Shown here: piece by piece, positions 1-6,388 of the stretch
Layout: every line of letters starts with the position of its first letter
Numbering within the stretch: the stretch's first letter is position 1
Assembly (NCBI GenBank): GCA_016234525.1
Contig: JACRBK010000439.1
Span: 1 to 14,499 of the forward strand
DNA from: Chloroflexota bacterium
GTDB lineage: Bacteria; Chloroflexota; Anaerolineae; Aggregatilineales; Aggregatilineaceae
DNA length: 14,499 nt
Reading direction: 5' to 3'
Program-made: the position numbers and the translations under genes
The notes under the pieces: model-generated
Seen by the model: only the letters and a program-made list of their open reading frames with translations
Told to the model about the DNA's origin: nothing
The model's database searches: none

Positions 1-354
1 GTTTCCGGCGACTTTTTCGGCGCGGGCCAGCGCTTCATAGGCGCAGCCGAGATAAAACGGGGCGACTCCGTCTCCATGACTGGCTTCCAGGCACATCTGA
101 CCGTAGTGCCGGGCATTGTCGGCCTGCCCGATGAGCGCATACACGCGCGATACCAGCCAGCAGCCCACCGAAATATTGGTCGGCGTGCAGTCTTTGCGCT
201 GCGACCAGTGCCACAACGAAGCCATGCTCAGCCCGATCATTTTTTCGTTATCGCGGGCGGTGCGGTTGGCTTTGTCAATCAAGTCCCAGGTCTGGTTAAA
301 ACATTCGACCGCAAAATGGCGGTGGGCGGCCTGCCGGTCAAAGTCGGCTGTCAT
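1..354 (-). CDS. Partial hypothetical protein, TPR-like helical family (3' end missing)
   Basis: The reverse strand is open from an ATG at 354 to the window edge, giving 118 codons with no stop, so the C-terminus lies outside the window. The protein begins MTADFDRQAAHRHFAVECFN. It contains helical segments such as NRTARDNEKMIGLSMASLWH, then VSRVYALIGQADNARHYGQM and FYLGCAYEALARAEK. The spacing of small and aromatic residues (A, G, Y, L) in the last two resembles tetratricopeptide helices. I recall similar short hypothetical proteins of about 150-170 residues in several phyla, but know no defined function. A GGGGGA ribosome-binding site lies 7 nt upstream of the ATG. It shares strand with the signalling operon upstream (617-6152) but is separated from it by 262 bp holding a repeat, so co-transcription is uncertain. 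Coding potential is convincing; function is unknown. Confidence 0.75.
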   Translation of the reverse strand, partial: MTADFDRQAAHRHFAVECFNQTWDLIDKANRTARDNEKMIGLSMASLWHWSQRKDCTPTNISVGCWLVSRVYALIGQADNARHYGQMCLEASHGDGVAPFYLGCAYEALARAEKVAGN

Positions 355-431
355 CGAATTATCCCCCGTGAAAACAACGTTTAGCCCTGGATTTACCCCT
401 ATGCCCCCATCCCGACAGGGATAGGTATTTT

Positions 432-537
432 AGCCTCACCCCCCGACCCCCTCTCCATTCAAAATGGAGAGGGGGAGAAATCAGAGAAAAAGTCCCCCTC
501 GCTACGCAGTGGAGAGGGGGATTTAGGGGGTGAGGCT
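432..537. repeat. Palindromic repeat element, full-length copy 1 (106 bp)
   Basis: The ends are a perfect 12-bp inverted repeat: AGCCTCACCCCC at 432-443 and GGGGGTGAGGCT at 526-537. Inside are two hairpins. The first has a perfect 13-bp stem, CCCCCTCTCCATT (447-459) with AATGGAGAGGGGG (463-475), and a 3-nt loop. The second, around 494-520, is an imperfect stem with CCCCCTC/GAGGGGG arms. Related copies lie at 6258-6357, 6931-6973, 7466-7510 and 9744-9785. It has no coding capacity and no flanking duplication that I can see. The rest of the 355-616 gap holds a small hairpin ATCCCGACAGGGAT (409-422) and a 13-bp dyad GCAGCACTGCTGC (563-575); neither has a T-tract, so I see no terminator for the operon ending at 617. 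Confidence 0.85.
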
Positions 538-616
538 GCTTTCAAATTGGCATTTATTGATCGCAGCACTGCTGCTCCCTATTCTTGTTCTGATGAGGAA
601 ATTATACCCCACGCGC

Positions 617-3600
617 TCACTCGCGCGAGTAGTTTGCCACGCGGCGTTTTTTATCGTCGGGGGATTCAGGCAGGTGTTTGATCACAAACAGGGTGATGTC
701 ATCGAACTGGGCCATACTGCCCACAAACGTATCAATCGCGCGGACGACGCCCTGCGCGATCTCCTGGGCGGGTTTGCGGCGGTGGCTGACCACAGTGGAC
801 TGTAACCCGATCACGCCGAACTCGGTTTCATCGGAGCGCAGCGCTTCGGTGGCCCCATCGGTATATGCGAGCAGCAGATCGCCTGGTCCGAGCGTGATTT
901 CGTTTTCCTGGACGCGAATCTGCGGCACGACACCGAGCGCGATCCCGCGCGAATTGAGGATTTCCACGCTGCCATCGGCGCGGACCACCAGCGGGGGATT
1001 ATGCCCGGCGCTGGCGAACTTGATTTCGCCGCTGGTCGTATCCCACAGCCCATACCAGACTGTAACAAACAGGTCCGAGCGGGTGTCGCGCAGCAAAAGC
1101 TGGTTAACGCGGGATAAAGTTTCGGCGGGGGATTGGCGGTTTGAGCCGACCGCACGCAGCAGGGTACGCGACAGTGCCATAAACAGCGCCGCCGGAACGC
1201 CTTTATCGGCTACGTCCGCGATCACCAATGCCCAGCGGTGATCATCCACCGGGAAAAAGTCATAAAAGTCGCCGCCGACCTGCCGCGCCGCGCGATAACT
1301 CGCCCCCACATCCCAACCTTCGATGGTGGGCATTTTATCGGGCAAAAAGCTGGCCTGAATGCCGCGCGCCACGTCGAGTTCGCGCTCCATACCTTCGGCG
1401 GCGGTGGCTTCGGATTGCAGCCGGGCGTTTTCAAGCGTCATGGCGGTTTGATGCGCGATACCGTTGAGAATGTTCAGGCGGCGCTGATCCATCTGCCCAC
1501 CCAATATCGGGTGATCCACCAGCATCGCGCCGACCAGATGTCCTCTGGCGATCAAGGGCAGGCCGAGCAGCGTAGGCGTTTCAAACACTTGATTTAATAT
1601 CGGCGGCAGCGGGTAATCGGTCCCGATCCCGCAGGCGATGGCCTCGTTGCAGTCGATCAACTGAGTCAGGAAATATTTATCTTCTTCGCCAAACGCAATA
1701 GTAGAAAAAACAGCCTTCTTTTCGGGCGGCAGTCCCCACGACGGCCCGCCCACAAAGCGGTGACTGTCGGCGGCCCATTTCATGATTCCGCAGCGCTCCA
1801 CACCGACCAACATCGGAGTCAGGCGCACAATCGTTTCCAGGCTTTGATCGGGATCGATCTGAGTGTTGACGGATTCGGCCACTTGCAGCAGGGCAGTAGT
1901 CACCCAGGCTTCTTCTTGCTGAGCGGTGACCAACTGCGCACTTTCGATGGCGAGCGCGGCCTGATTAGCGATCCCGCTCACCAGTTCGATCTTCCGGTCG
2001 GTCATCGGCTCGGCCCCGTCGCGCTGGCCGATGACCAGCAGCCCCATGATCTCGCCTTTGGCGTACAGCGGCAGGATCACACCCTGGGCAACGTTAATGT
2101 CTAGCGGCATGTTAGCCGGTTGGGCCGTGTTCGCATCGAGCAAGATCGGCTGGCCGTCCTGGCGCAGCCGGGCAATCGGCGGCCAGTTGAGCGGTGTGAT
2201 TACAAAGTTTCTCATCGCGGCGGCAGCGGTAGAGCTGATTCCGGCGACCTGGACCACGCGGTAAGTATCGGGTTGGTCGGCCAGCAGCACGGCGCTCCAT
2301 TCCACGCCCACCAACAGTGGGGTGATGCGGACGACGGTGCTTAACACTTCGTCCAGATCGGTGGCGCGGGCGGTGGCTTCGGCTACTTGCAGCAGGGCCG
2401 TAGAAATCCATGCCTCTTCACGCTGCGCCATATAAAGCTGCGCATTGGTGATCGCTACCGCCGCTTGATTGGCGAATGTGGTGATGATCTCTTTATCTTC
2501 CGGCGTAAAACGATCTTGCCCAATACGCTCGATCACCAAATAACCAATCGGATCGCCCGCGATAGTCAACTGGACCAAAATTTCATCGTGGGGTTCTTCC
2601 CCCTGATCCGGGGCCGCATTCAGCCGGTGCAGCAGGTTGATCAACCGCTCATTATTCGCCTCAGCCAGCGGGATTGTCTCCGACCAGACATCGGCATCTT
2701 GTTCGACAAAATCGCCGCGCGCCGTCTCGATCTGGTAAATCTGGTCTTCTTTTTCCAGCAGCAGGATCAAGCCGGAGGTGTACGGCACGACGCGCTCCAA
2801 CCCGACCATGATTCCCTCTAACACGCGGTTGAGGTCCAGCGACGAACCCAGGACTGTACTCAGTTCGCGCAGCGTTTCCGATAGGATACGGCGGCGGGAT
2901 TCGTTGGCGAACAGGGTGGCATTGCGCAGCGCAATCGCTACGGTATCGGCTAATGCCTGGACCAGCACCAGATCATCGCTCGAAAAAGCGTTTATCTGTG
3001 TGCTTTGAATGTCGAACACGCCCAAAATGCGCGCGCCCACGCGGATCGGCACGGTCATTTCGCTGCGGGTATCTTCTACACCGGGGCCGACGCGGTAATC
3101 GGGGTCTTCGGTGACATCGCGGCTGAGCGCCGATTGGCCGGATCGGGCCACGCGGGGAATGATGCCAATGGGCGCGTTGATGTCATACGAAAGTTTTTCG
3201 AGCGCCCAGCGCCCGCTGTAAACTCCGCTTCCGCTGCGGAACACCAGCCGGTCCCCCACACGCAGGAACAGGTGAACGCGGTCATACCCCAAATATTCGT
3301 TCACCAGATCGATCACTTCGTCCAACAGATCATCAATATCGAGGATCGACACCAGCGCGCGGGCGACTTCGGTCATCGCGTTGATGCGCTCGGTTTGGCG
3401 GCGTTCGGCATGATACGTTTCGGCTTCTTGCACGGCCAGCGCCAACTGCCCGGCCAGCGTTTCGAGCATGAAACTATCGTCACTGCCAAAAGCGTCGAGC
3501 CGGTTGCTCTGCACATCCAGCACGCCCATGACCCGGTCCTGCACGATCAGCGGGACCGCGATCTCGGATCGAGTCGCTTCGAGCATGGCGGAGGGGAGAT

Positions 3601-4531
3601 ACCGCTCGTCTTCGCTAACATTGGGCGAAATCGTGGTTTTGTGATTAGCCGCCGCCCAGCCCACGATGCCCTGATCAGGCTTAACTACCAGTTCGGCGCG
3701 GGCAAACTGCTCGTGGCTGCTGGCTTTAAGTTGGATGGTGTTGGACGGTTCATCGCAGATGAAAATGTTGACGGCGTAGTATCCGAAAGCGTCGTGGATC
3801 AGCGTGACGATCTGGCGGAAGAGGTTAGAGGGAGGCTGCATGGCCGTTACCTGCCGCGTCACGTCGTTGATCAGCCGCAGTTGGCGCGTCATTTCTTGAG
3901 TCGCTTCGAGCGTCTGCGCGTTGCGGATCGCGCCGGAGGCCAGGTTCGCCAGCAGTGTGAGCAGACGCATCTCCTCATCGCTGAAGGCGTTGGCGCGATC
4001 ACTCTGCACCGCGATCACACCCAGGGCGGTGCCGCCTGTGATCAGCGGGGCAAAAACTGCCGAACGCGACGGCCTGCCGGTATGCTGGCTGGGGCGGGCG
4101 GGCAGTGTTTCCCATTCCGCCTCAAAGTCGTGGACCAGCAGCCCGGTTCCCGATTTGCGCACCCAGCCGATAATGCCGTCATCGGCTTTGCCTTCAAAAC
4201 GCTGTGAGGGCAGGCGTTCGGCGTCTTTGAGCCAGATTTTGATCAGATAGTCTTTATTGTCGAACAGGCCGATCTGAAAATTGGCGGTGGGAACGATGCG
4301 CGTGGCCTGTTGGTAGATTACTTCGCACAGCGCATCGACCTTGAGTTGCGCGCTCAGGATAGCATTTCCTACCCCGGCCAAAATATCAAGTTCGGGGCTG
4401 ATCCGTTCATTCGCCGCCAGGCTGATGCCGCGATTTCGCCCGCGCCAATAGCCGACCAGCAATCCGGCGCTGACTCCGCCTACAGCCAGAGTCGCGCCCA
4501 CCACCATGACCACGATCAGCGTTAGTTCCAC
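617..4531 (-). CDS. Membrane-anchored multi-GAF sensor with SpoIIE/RsbU-type PP2C serine phosphatase
   Basis: 1304 residues. Residues 3-28 form one hydrophobic segment, followed by Arg-rich WRGRNRG, so the rest is probably cytoplasmic. Six GAF domains follow at about 60-205, 234-375, 398-540, 566-700, 725-870 and 893-1036, joined by helical linkers. A SpoIIE/PP2C phosphatase domain lies at about 1060-1285. The phosphatase carries the expected metal-binding aspartate motifs: GGDFYDF (1086-1092), IADVADKG (1104-1111), YTDGATEAL (1223-1231) and QFDDITLF (1275-1282), plus SAGHNPP (1174-1180). Proteins of this type dephosphorylate STAS antagonists, and the neighbours encode such antagonists and a kinase, so this is probably the input phosphatase of the switch. 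GAF ligands cannot be told from sequence. GAF5 and GAF6 share a linker of the form EEAW(I/V)(S/T)TALLQVAE, suggesting recent duplication. The start is GTG at 4531, just after an in-frame TAA. It begins 33 bp after the upstream gene's stop, suggesting an operon. No good Shine-Dalgarno is seen, so translational coupling is possible. Confidence 0.93.
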   Translation of the reverse strand: MELTLIVVMVVGATLAVGGVSAGLLVGYWRGRNRGISLAANERISPELDILAGVGNAILSAQLKVDALCEVIYQQATRIVPTANFQIGLFDNKDYLIKIWLKDAERLPSQRFEGKADDGIIGWVRKSGTGLLVHDFEAEWETLPARPSQHTGRPSRSAVFAPLITGGTALGVIAVQSDRANAFSDEEMRLLTLLANLASGAIRNAQTLEATQEMTRQLRLINDVTRQVTAMQPPSNLFRQIVTLIHDAFGYYAVNIFICDEPSNTIQLKASSHEQFARAELVVKPDQGIVGWAAANHKTTISPNVSEDERYLPSAMLEATRSEIAVPLIVQDRVMGVLDVQSNRLDAFGSDDSFMLETLAGQLALAVQEAETYHAERRQTERINAMTEVARALVSILDIDDLLDEVIDLVNEYLGYDRVHLFLRVGDRLVFRSGSGVYSGRWALEKLSYDINAPIGIIPRVARSGQSALSRDVTEDPDYRVGPGVEDTRSEMTVPIRVGARILGVFDIQSTQINAFSSDDLVLVQALADTVAIALRNATLFANESRRRILSETLRELSTVLGSSLDLNRVLEGIMVGLERVVPYTSGLILLLEKEDQIYQIETARGDFVEQDADVWSETIPLAEANNERLINLLHRLNAAPDQGEEPHDEILVQLTIAGDPIGYLVIERIGQDRFTPEDKEIITTFANQAAVAITNAQLYMAQREEAWISTALLQVAEATARATDLDEVLSTVVRITPLLVGVEWSAVLLADQPDTYRVVQVAGISSTAAAAMRNFVITPLNWPPIARLRQDGQPILLDANTAQPANMPLDINVAQGVILPLYAKGEIMGLLVIGQRDGAEPMTDRKIELVSGIANQAALAIESAQLVTAQQEEAWVTTALLQVAESVNTQIDPDQSLETIVRLTPMLVGVERCGIMKWAADSHRFVGGPSWGLPPEKKAVFSTIAFGEEDKYFLTQLIDCNEAIACGIGTDYPLPPILNQVFETPTLLGLPLIARGHLVGAMLVDHPILGGQMDQRRLNILNGIAHQTAMTLENARLQSEATAAEGMERELDVARGIQASFLPDKMPTIEGWDVGASYRAARQVGGDFYDFFPVDDHRWALVIADVADKGVPAALFMALSRTLLRAVGSNRQSPAETLSRVNQLLLRDTRSDLFVTVWYGLWDTTSGEIKFASAGHNPPLVVRADGSVEILNSRGIALGVVPQIRVQENEITLGPGDLLLAYTDGATEALRSDETEFGVIGLQSTVVSHRRKPAQEIAQGVVRAIDTFVGSMAQFDDITLFVIKHLPESPDDKKRRVANYSRE

Positions 4532-4564
4532 CGCTTAATCTCACACGAGGGGCAGGGGACAGGA

Positions 4565-5368
4565 TCAGGTTTTTTGAGGCCGGGCAGCCAGGGCGCTGTC
4601 CAGGTCTGGAAACATCTGGAACAGCAGATCGAAGCCGACCATCTCGAAAATTTCGATCAGGCGCGGCTGTAATCCGCTCAAGACGACATCTCCCTGGTTA
4701 TCACGGGCACGCCGCCAGGACGAGACCAGAATCTTCAGGCCGCTGCTGGCGATATACTCCACGTTGGTCATATCGACAAATATCCAGACCATTCCGTGAT
4801 CAAGCTGGGTGATCAACGCCCGTTCGAGGGTTGGGCTGGTGTTACTGTCCAGCCGCCCGCTAGGGGAAATGACGGCGGTTTTTTTGTCGAGCGTGCGCAC
4901 CGGGAAAACGTCGCCCGTACCGGCAGCCGGGGCCGCAGCGGGTCGTGCTTCGGGCAGTTTTTTAGTCAACACCAGGCGGTTATAACTCCCGACTCGTTGA
5001 TAGGTAACGTCATCCATCAGGCGGCGAATAAAATAGATGCCCCAGCCGCCCGGTTCGCGGGTATCCAGCGGCGCCACCGGATCAGGAGCCGTATGTTCCA
5101 GGGGATTAAAGGCCGGGCTGTCATCGGTGAGGGTGATCAGAAAACGGCTGGCGTCGGCCTGGCAGGTGATCTCGATTTCGCTGCTTTCACCTTCAAACGC
5201 ATAACCGTGTTCGATAATATTCGTCAGAGCTTCGTCAACCGCCATCTGGCAGTGATAGACGGCGCGTTCATCCAGACCGGCTTGTTCTGCCGCCTCAACG
5301 ACAAAATCACAGGCGTGACGGATCTCTTCAAGACGCGCAACAATGACGAGGCGGCTGGGATCGGACAT
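4565..5368 (-). CDS. RsbW-like anti-sigma factor kinase fused to a STAS antagonist domain
   Basis: 267 residues. Residues 1-140 are a HATPase_c_2/RsbW-type domain: N-box DEALTN (45-50, with the ATP/Mg-coordinating E46 and N50), a G1-like DDSPAFNP (82-89) in which a usual glycine is serine, and a GGWGIYFIRRL G2 region (107-117). An Ala/Pro-rich linker (about 141-150) leads to a STAS domain (about 152-265). That domain keeps serine S208 in YIASSGLK, which aligns with the phosphorylated serine of SpoIIAA/RsbV. Kinase and substrate-like domain are usually separate proteins, so this fusion is unusual. It could phosphorylate its own STAS domain or those of the two upstream antagonists; which one is inference. 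An ATG at 5368 follows an AGGA-type ribosome-binding site (GAGGAATTCTC). The gene lies 42 bp after one antagonist and 33 bp before the phosphatase gene. Confidence 0.9.
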   Translation of the reverse strand: MSDPSRLVIVARLEEIRHACDFVVEAAEQAGLDERAVYHCQMAVDEALTNIIEHGYAFEGESSEIEITCQADASRFLITLTDDSPAFNPLEHTAPDPVAPLDTREPGGWGIYFIRRLMDDVTYQRVGSYNRLVLTKKLPEARPAAAPAAGTGDVFPVRTLDKKTAVISPSGRLDSNTSPTLERALITQLDHGMVWIFVDMTNVEYIASSGLKILVSSWRRARDNQGDVVLSGLQPRLIEIFEMVGFDLLFQMFPDLDSALAARPQKT

Positions 5369-5410
5369 GAGAATTCCTCGCGGGTTCGATGGACGATAAT
5401 CAGTCGCGCA

Positions 5411-5749
5411 CTAGAAGCTGCCGACGGCTTCAACCTGGGTGGGATAAATCTCGAAAATCGTATCCAGGCCGGCCAGTTCCAACACTTCCTTTACCCGGTC
5501 CGAAGGATTCGCAATGCGCAGATCGCCGCCGGTGCGTTTGACGCGCTTGAGAACGCGCACCATTTCGCGCAGGCCGGCGCTGCTCATATATTCCACGCCG
5601 CCCAGGTCCAACACGAGATTAGTCTTGCCTTCATCCACCGTCTTATCAAGCGCGCCGCCCAGTTCGGCAGCGTTACTGCTGTCTACCCGCCCAATGACTT
5701 CAAATAACTGGACGCGCTTCATCTCTGACGCATTAATTTCCATGACCAT
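5411..5749 (-). CDS. STAS-domain anti-sigma factor antagonist (SpoIIAA/RsbV-like), second copy
   Basis: 112 residues, the normal length for a single STAS domain. The conserved block VEYMSSAGLREMVRVLKR includes S57, aligning with the regulatory serine of SpoIIAA/RsbV, although the usual preceding aspartate is serine here. In the family, the unphosphorylated form binds the RsbW-type kinase and the phosphorylated form lets go; the phosphatase resets it. An ATG at 5749 lies 10 nt after AAGGAG. A second in-frame ATG two codons on is less well placed. It is clearly paralogous to the neighbouring 5817-6152 gene: both share GDLRIANPSDRV, ELAGLDT and a C-terminus ending in SF. A TG-extended -10 promoter sits just upstream (5782-5790), so it can be expressed independently of the first copy. 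Confidence 0.92.
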   Translation of the reverse strand: MVMEINASEMKRVQLFEVIGRVDSSNAAELGGALDKTVDEGKTNLVLDLGGVEYMSSAGLREMVRVLKRVKRTGGDLRIANPSDRVKEVLELAGLDTIFEIYPTQVEAVGSF

Positions 5750-5781
5750 GTTTTGTAGGCTCCTTTTTGTTCGTATAGGTC

Positions 5782-5790
5782 ATTATAGCA
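5782..5790 (-). promoter_or_regulatory. Extended -10 promoter for the second STAS gene
   Basis: The reverse strand reads TGCTATAAT, a perfect TATAAT with a TGn extension, 32 nt upstream of the ATG at 5749. No good -35 box is seen at 16-18 nt. It lies between the two STAS genes. The upstream flank carries two direct copies of the minus-strand motif CAGTTTTTAGTT (around 5802-5825), overlapping the end of the first STAS gene. Confidence 0.6.
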
Positions 5791-5816
5791 CACGCGATTA
5801 CAACTAAAAACTGTAA

Positions 5817-6152
5817 CTAAAAACTGTTGACCGCCGCGATTCGGCTAGGGTGAATCTCCAGGGTGGTATCTAGCCCGGCCAATTCCAAAATTTCCATCAC
5901 CCGGTCAGACGGGTTGGCGATGCGCAGATCGCCGCTGAGCTGCTGAGCGCGTTTGAAGATGCGCACGATCTCGCGCAGGCCGGGGCTGCTGACATAATCG
6001 ACGCTGCCCAGGTCGAGCACCAATTGGCAGTCGCCCTGGTCAATCGCCTGGTCAAGCATCTGGCCCATTTCCGGGGCGGTATCGCCGTCCAGCCGCCCGA
6101 TGATTTCGATGATTCTGACACTCTTGATTTTGCTGACTGAAATGGTTGCCAT
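5817..6152 (-). CDS. STAS-domain anti-sigma factor antagonist (SpoIIAA/RsbV-like), first copy
   Basis: 111 residues from an ATG at 6152, preceded by AAGGA with 9-10 nt spacing. The frame stays open upstream to 6335, but that extension is translated palindromic repeat (6258-6357) and lies upstream of the promoter, so it is not coding. The STAS core has VDYVSSPGLREIVR with S56 at the phospho-acceptor position. A proline follows where SpoIIAA has serine, and serine replaces the preceding aspartate. It is a close paralogue of the 5411-5749 gene, with the same C-terminal pattern (ELAGLDT, final SF). It is the first gene of the minus-strand partner-switching cluster. Two antagonists may let one kinase integrate two inputs, or allow one copy to sequester it; neither is decided by sequence. 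Confidence 0.92.
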   Translation of the reverse strand: MATISVSKIKSVRIIEIIGRLDGDTAPEMGQMLDQAIDQGDCQLVLDLGSVDYVSSPGLREIVRIFKRAQQLSGDLRIANPSDRVMEILELAGLDTTLEIHPSRIAAVNSF

Positions 6153-6186
6153 GTTGGTTGTGTCCTTGCCGTAGGTAATGGGGGCC

Positions 6187-6195
6187 ATTATAACA
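6187..6195 (-). promoter_or_regulatory. Extended -10 promoter for the signalling cluster
   Basis: The reverse strand reads TGTTATAAT: perfect TATAAT with a TGn extension, 34 nt upstream of the ATG at 6152. The -35 position (17-nt spacer) is CCCCCG, a poor match, so recognition would rest on the extended -10. The spacing to the ATG is almost the same as at the second STAS gene's promoter. Confidence 0.6.
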
Positions 6196-6257
6196 CGATT
6201 TTGACGGATCGGGGGTGTTTGCTGTGCAGGTGGGCGAGGGGCATAATTAAGAAGAAT

Positions 6258-6357
6258 AGCCTCACCCCCTGGCCCCCTCTCCACGTTGTAGAGAGGGGGT
6301 ATTTTGAGCAGGGAATTAGCCCCTCTCCATTGCATGGAGAGGGGTTGGGGTGAGGCT
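6258..6357. repeat. Palindromic repeat element, full-length copy 2 (100 bp)
   Basis: The ends are an 11-bp perfect inverted repeat, AGCCTCACCCC (6258-6268) and GGGGTGAGGCT (6347-6357). Hairpin 1 is CCCCCTCTC/GAGAGGGGG (about 6274-6300). Hairpin 2 is a perfect 11-bp stem CCCCTCTCCAT (6320-6330) with ATGGAGAGGGG (6334-6344) and a TGC loop. It sits between the divergent STAS and membrane-protein genes. It has the same architecture as 432-537 but different loop sequences, so the fold is conserved more than the loops. Confidence 0.85.
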
Positions 6358-6388
6358 CAACCGCAAAAAATCGGAGATCGTAACCTTA

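Noticed and set aside
76..424. Two plus-strand frames of about 100 codons near the left edge
   Set aside because: The minus strand in this interval carries a better coding frame with a ribosome site and TPR-like helices; the plus frames also run into the repeat.
432..537. CRISPR array
   Set aside because: The repeats are palindromes scattered over 9 kb, not regularly spaced direct repeats with unique spacers, and no cas gene is present.
3005..4207. A 400-codon plus-strand open frame opposite the GAF-phosphatase gene
   Set aside because: It lies antisense to clear GAF domains, with no ribosome site and no recognisable domain; such long antisense frames are expected at this GC content.
5817..6335. 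Longer form of the first STAS protein starting at 6335
   Set aside because: The extra 61 residues are translated palindromic repeat and lie upstream of the extended -10 promoter; the ATG at 6152 has a good ribosome site and aligns with the paralogue.
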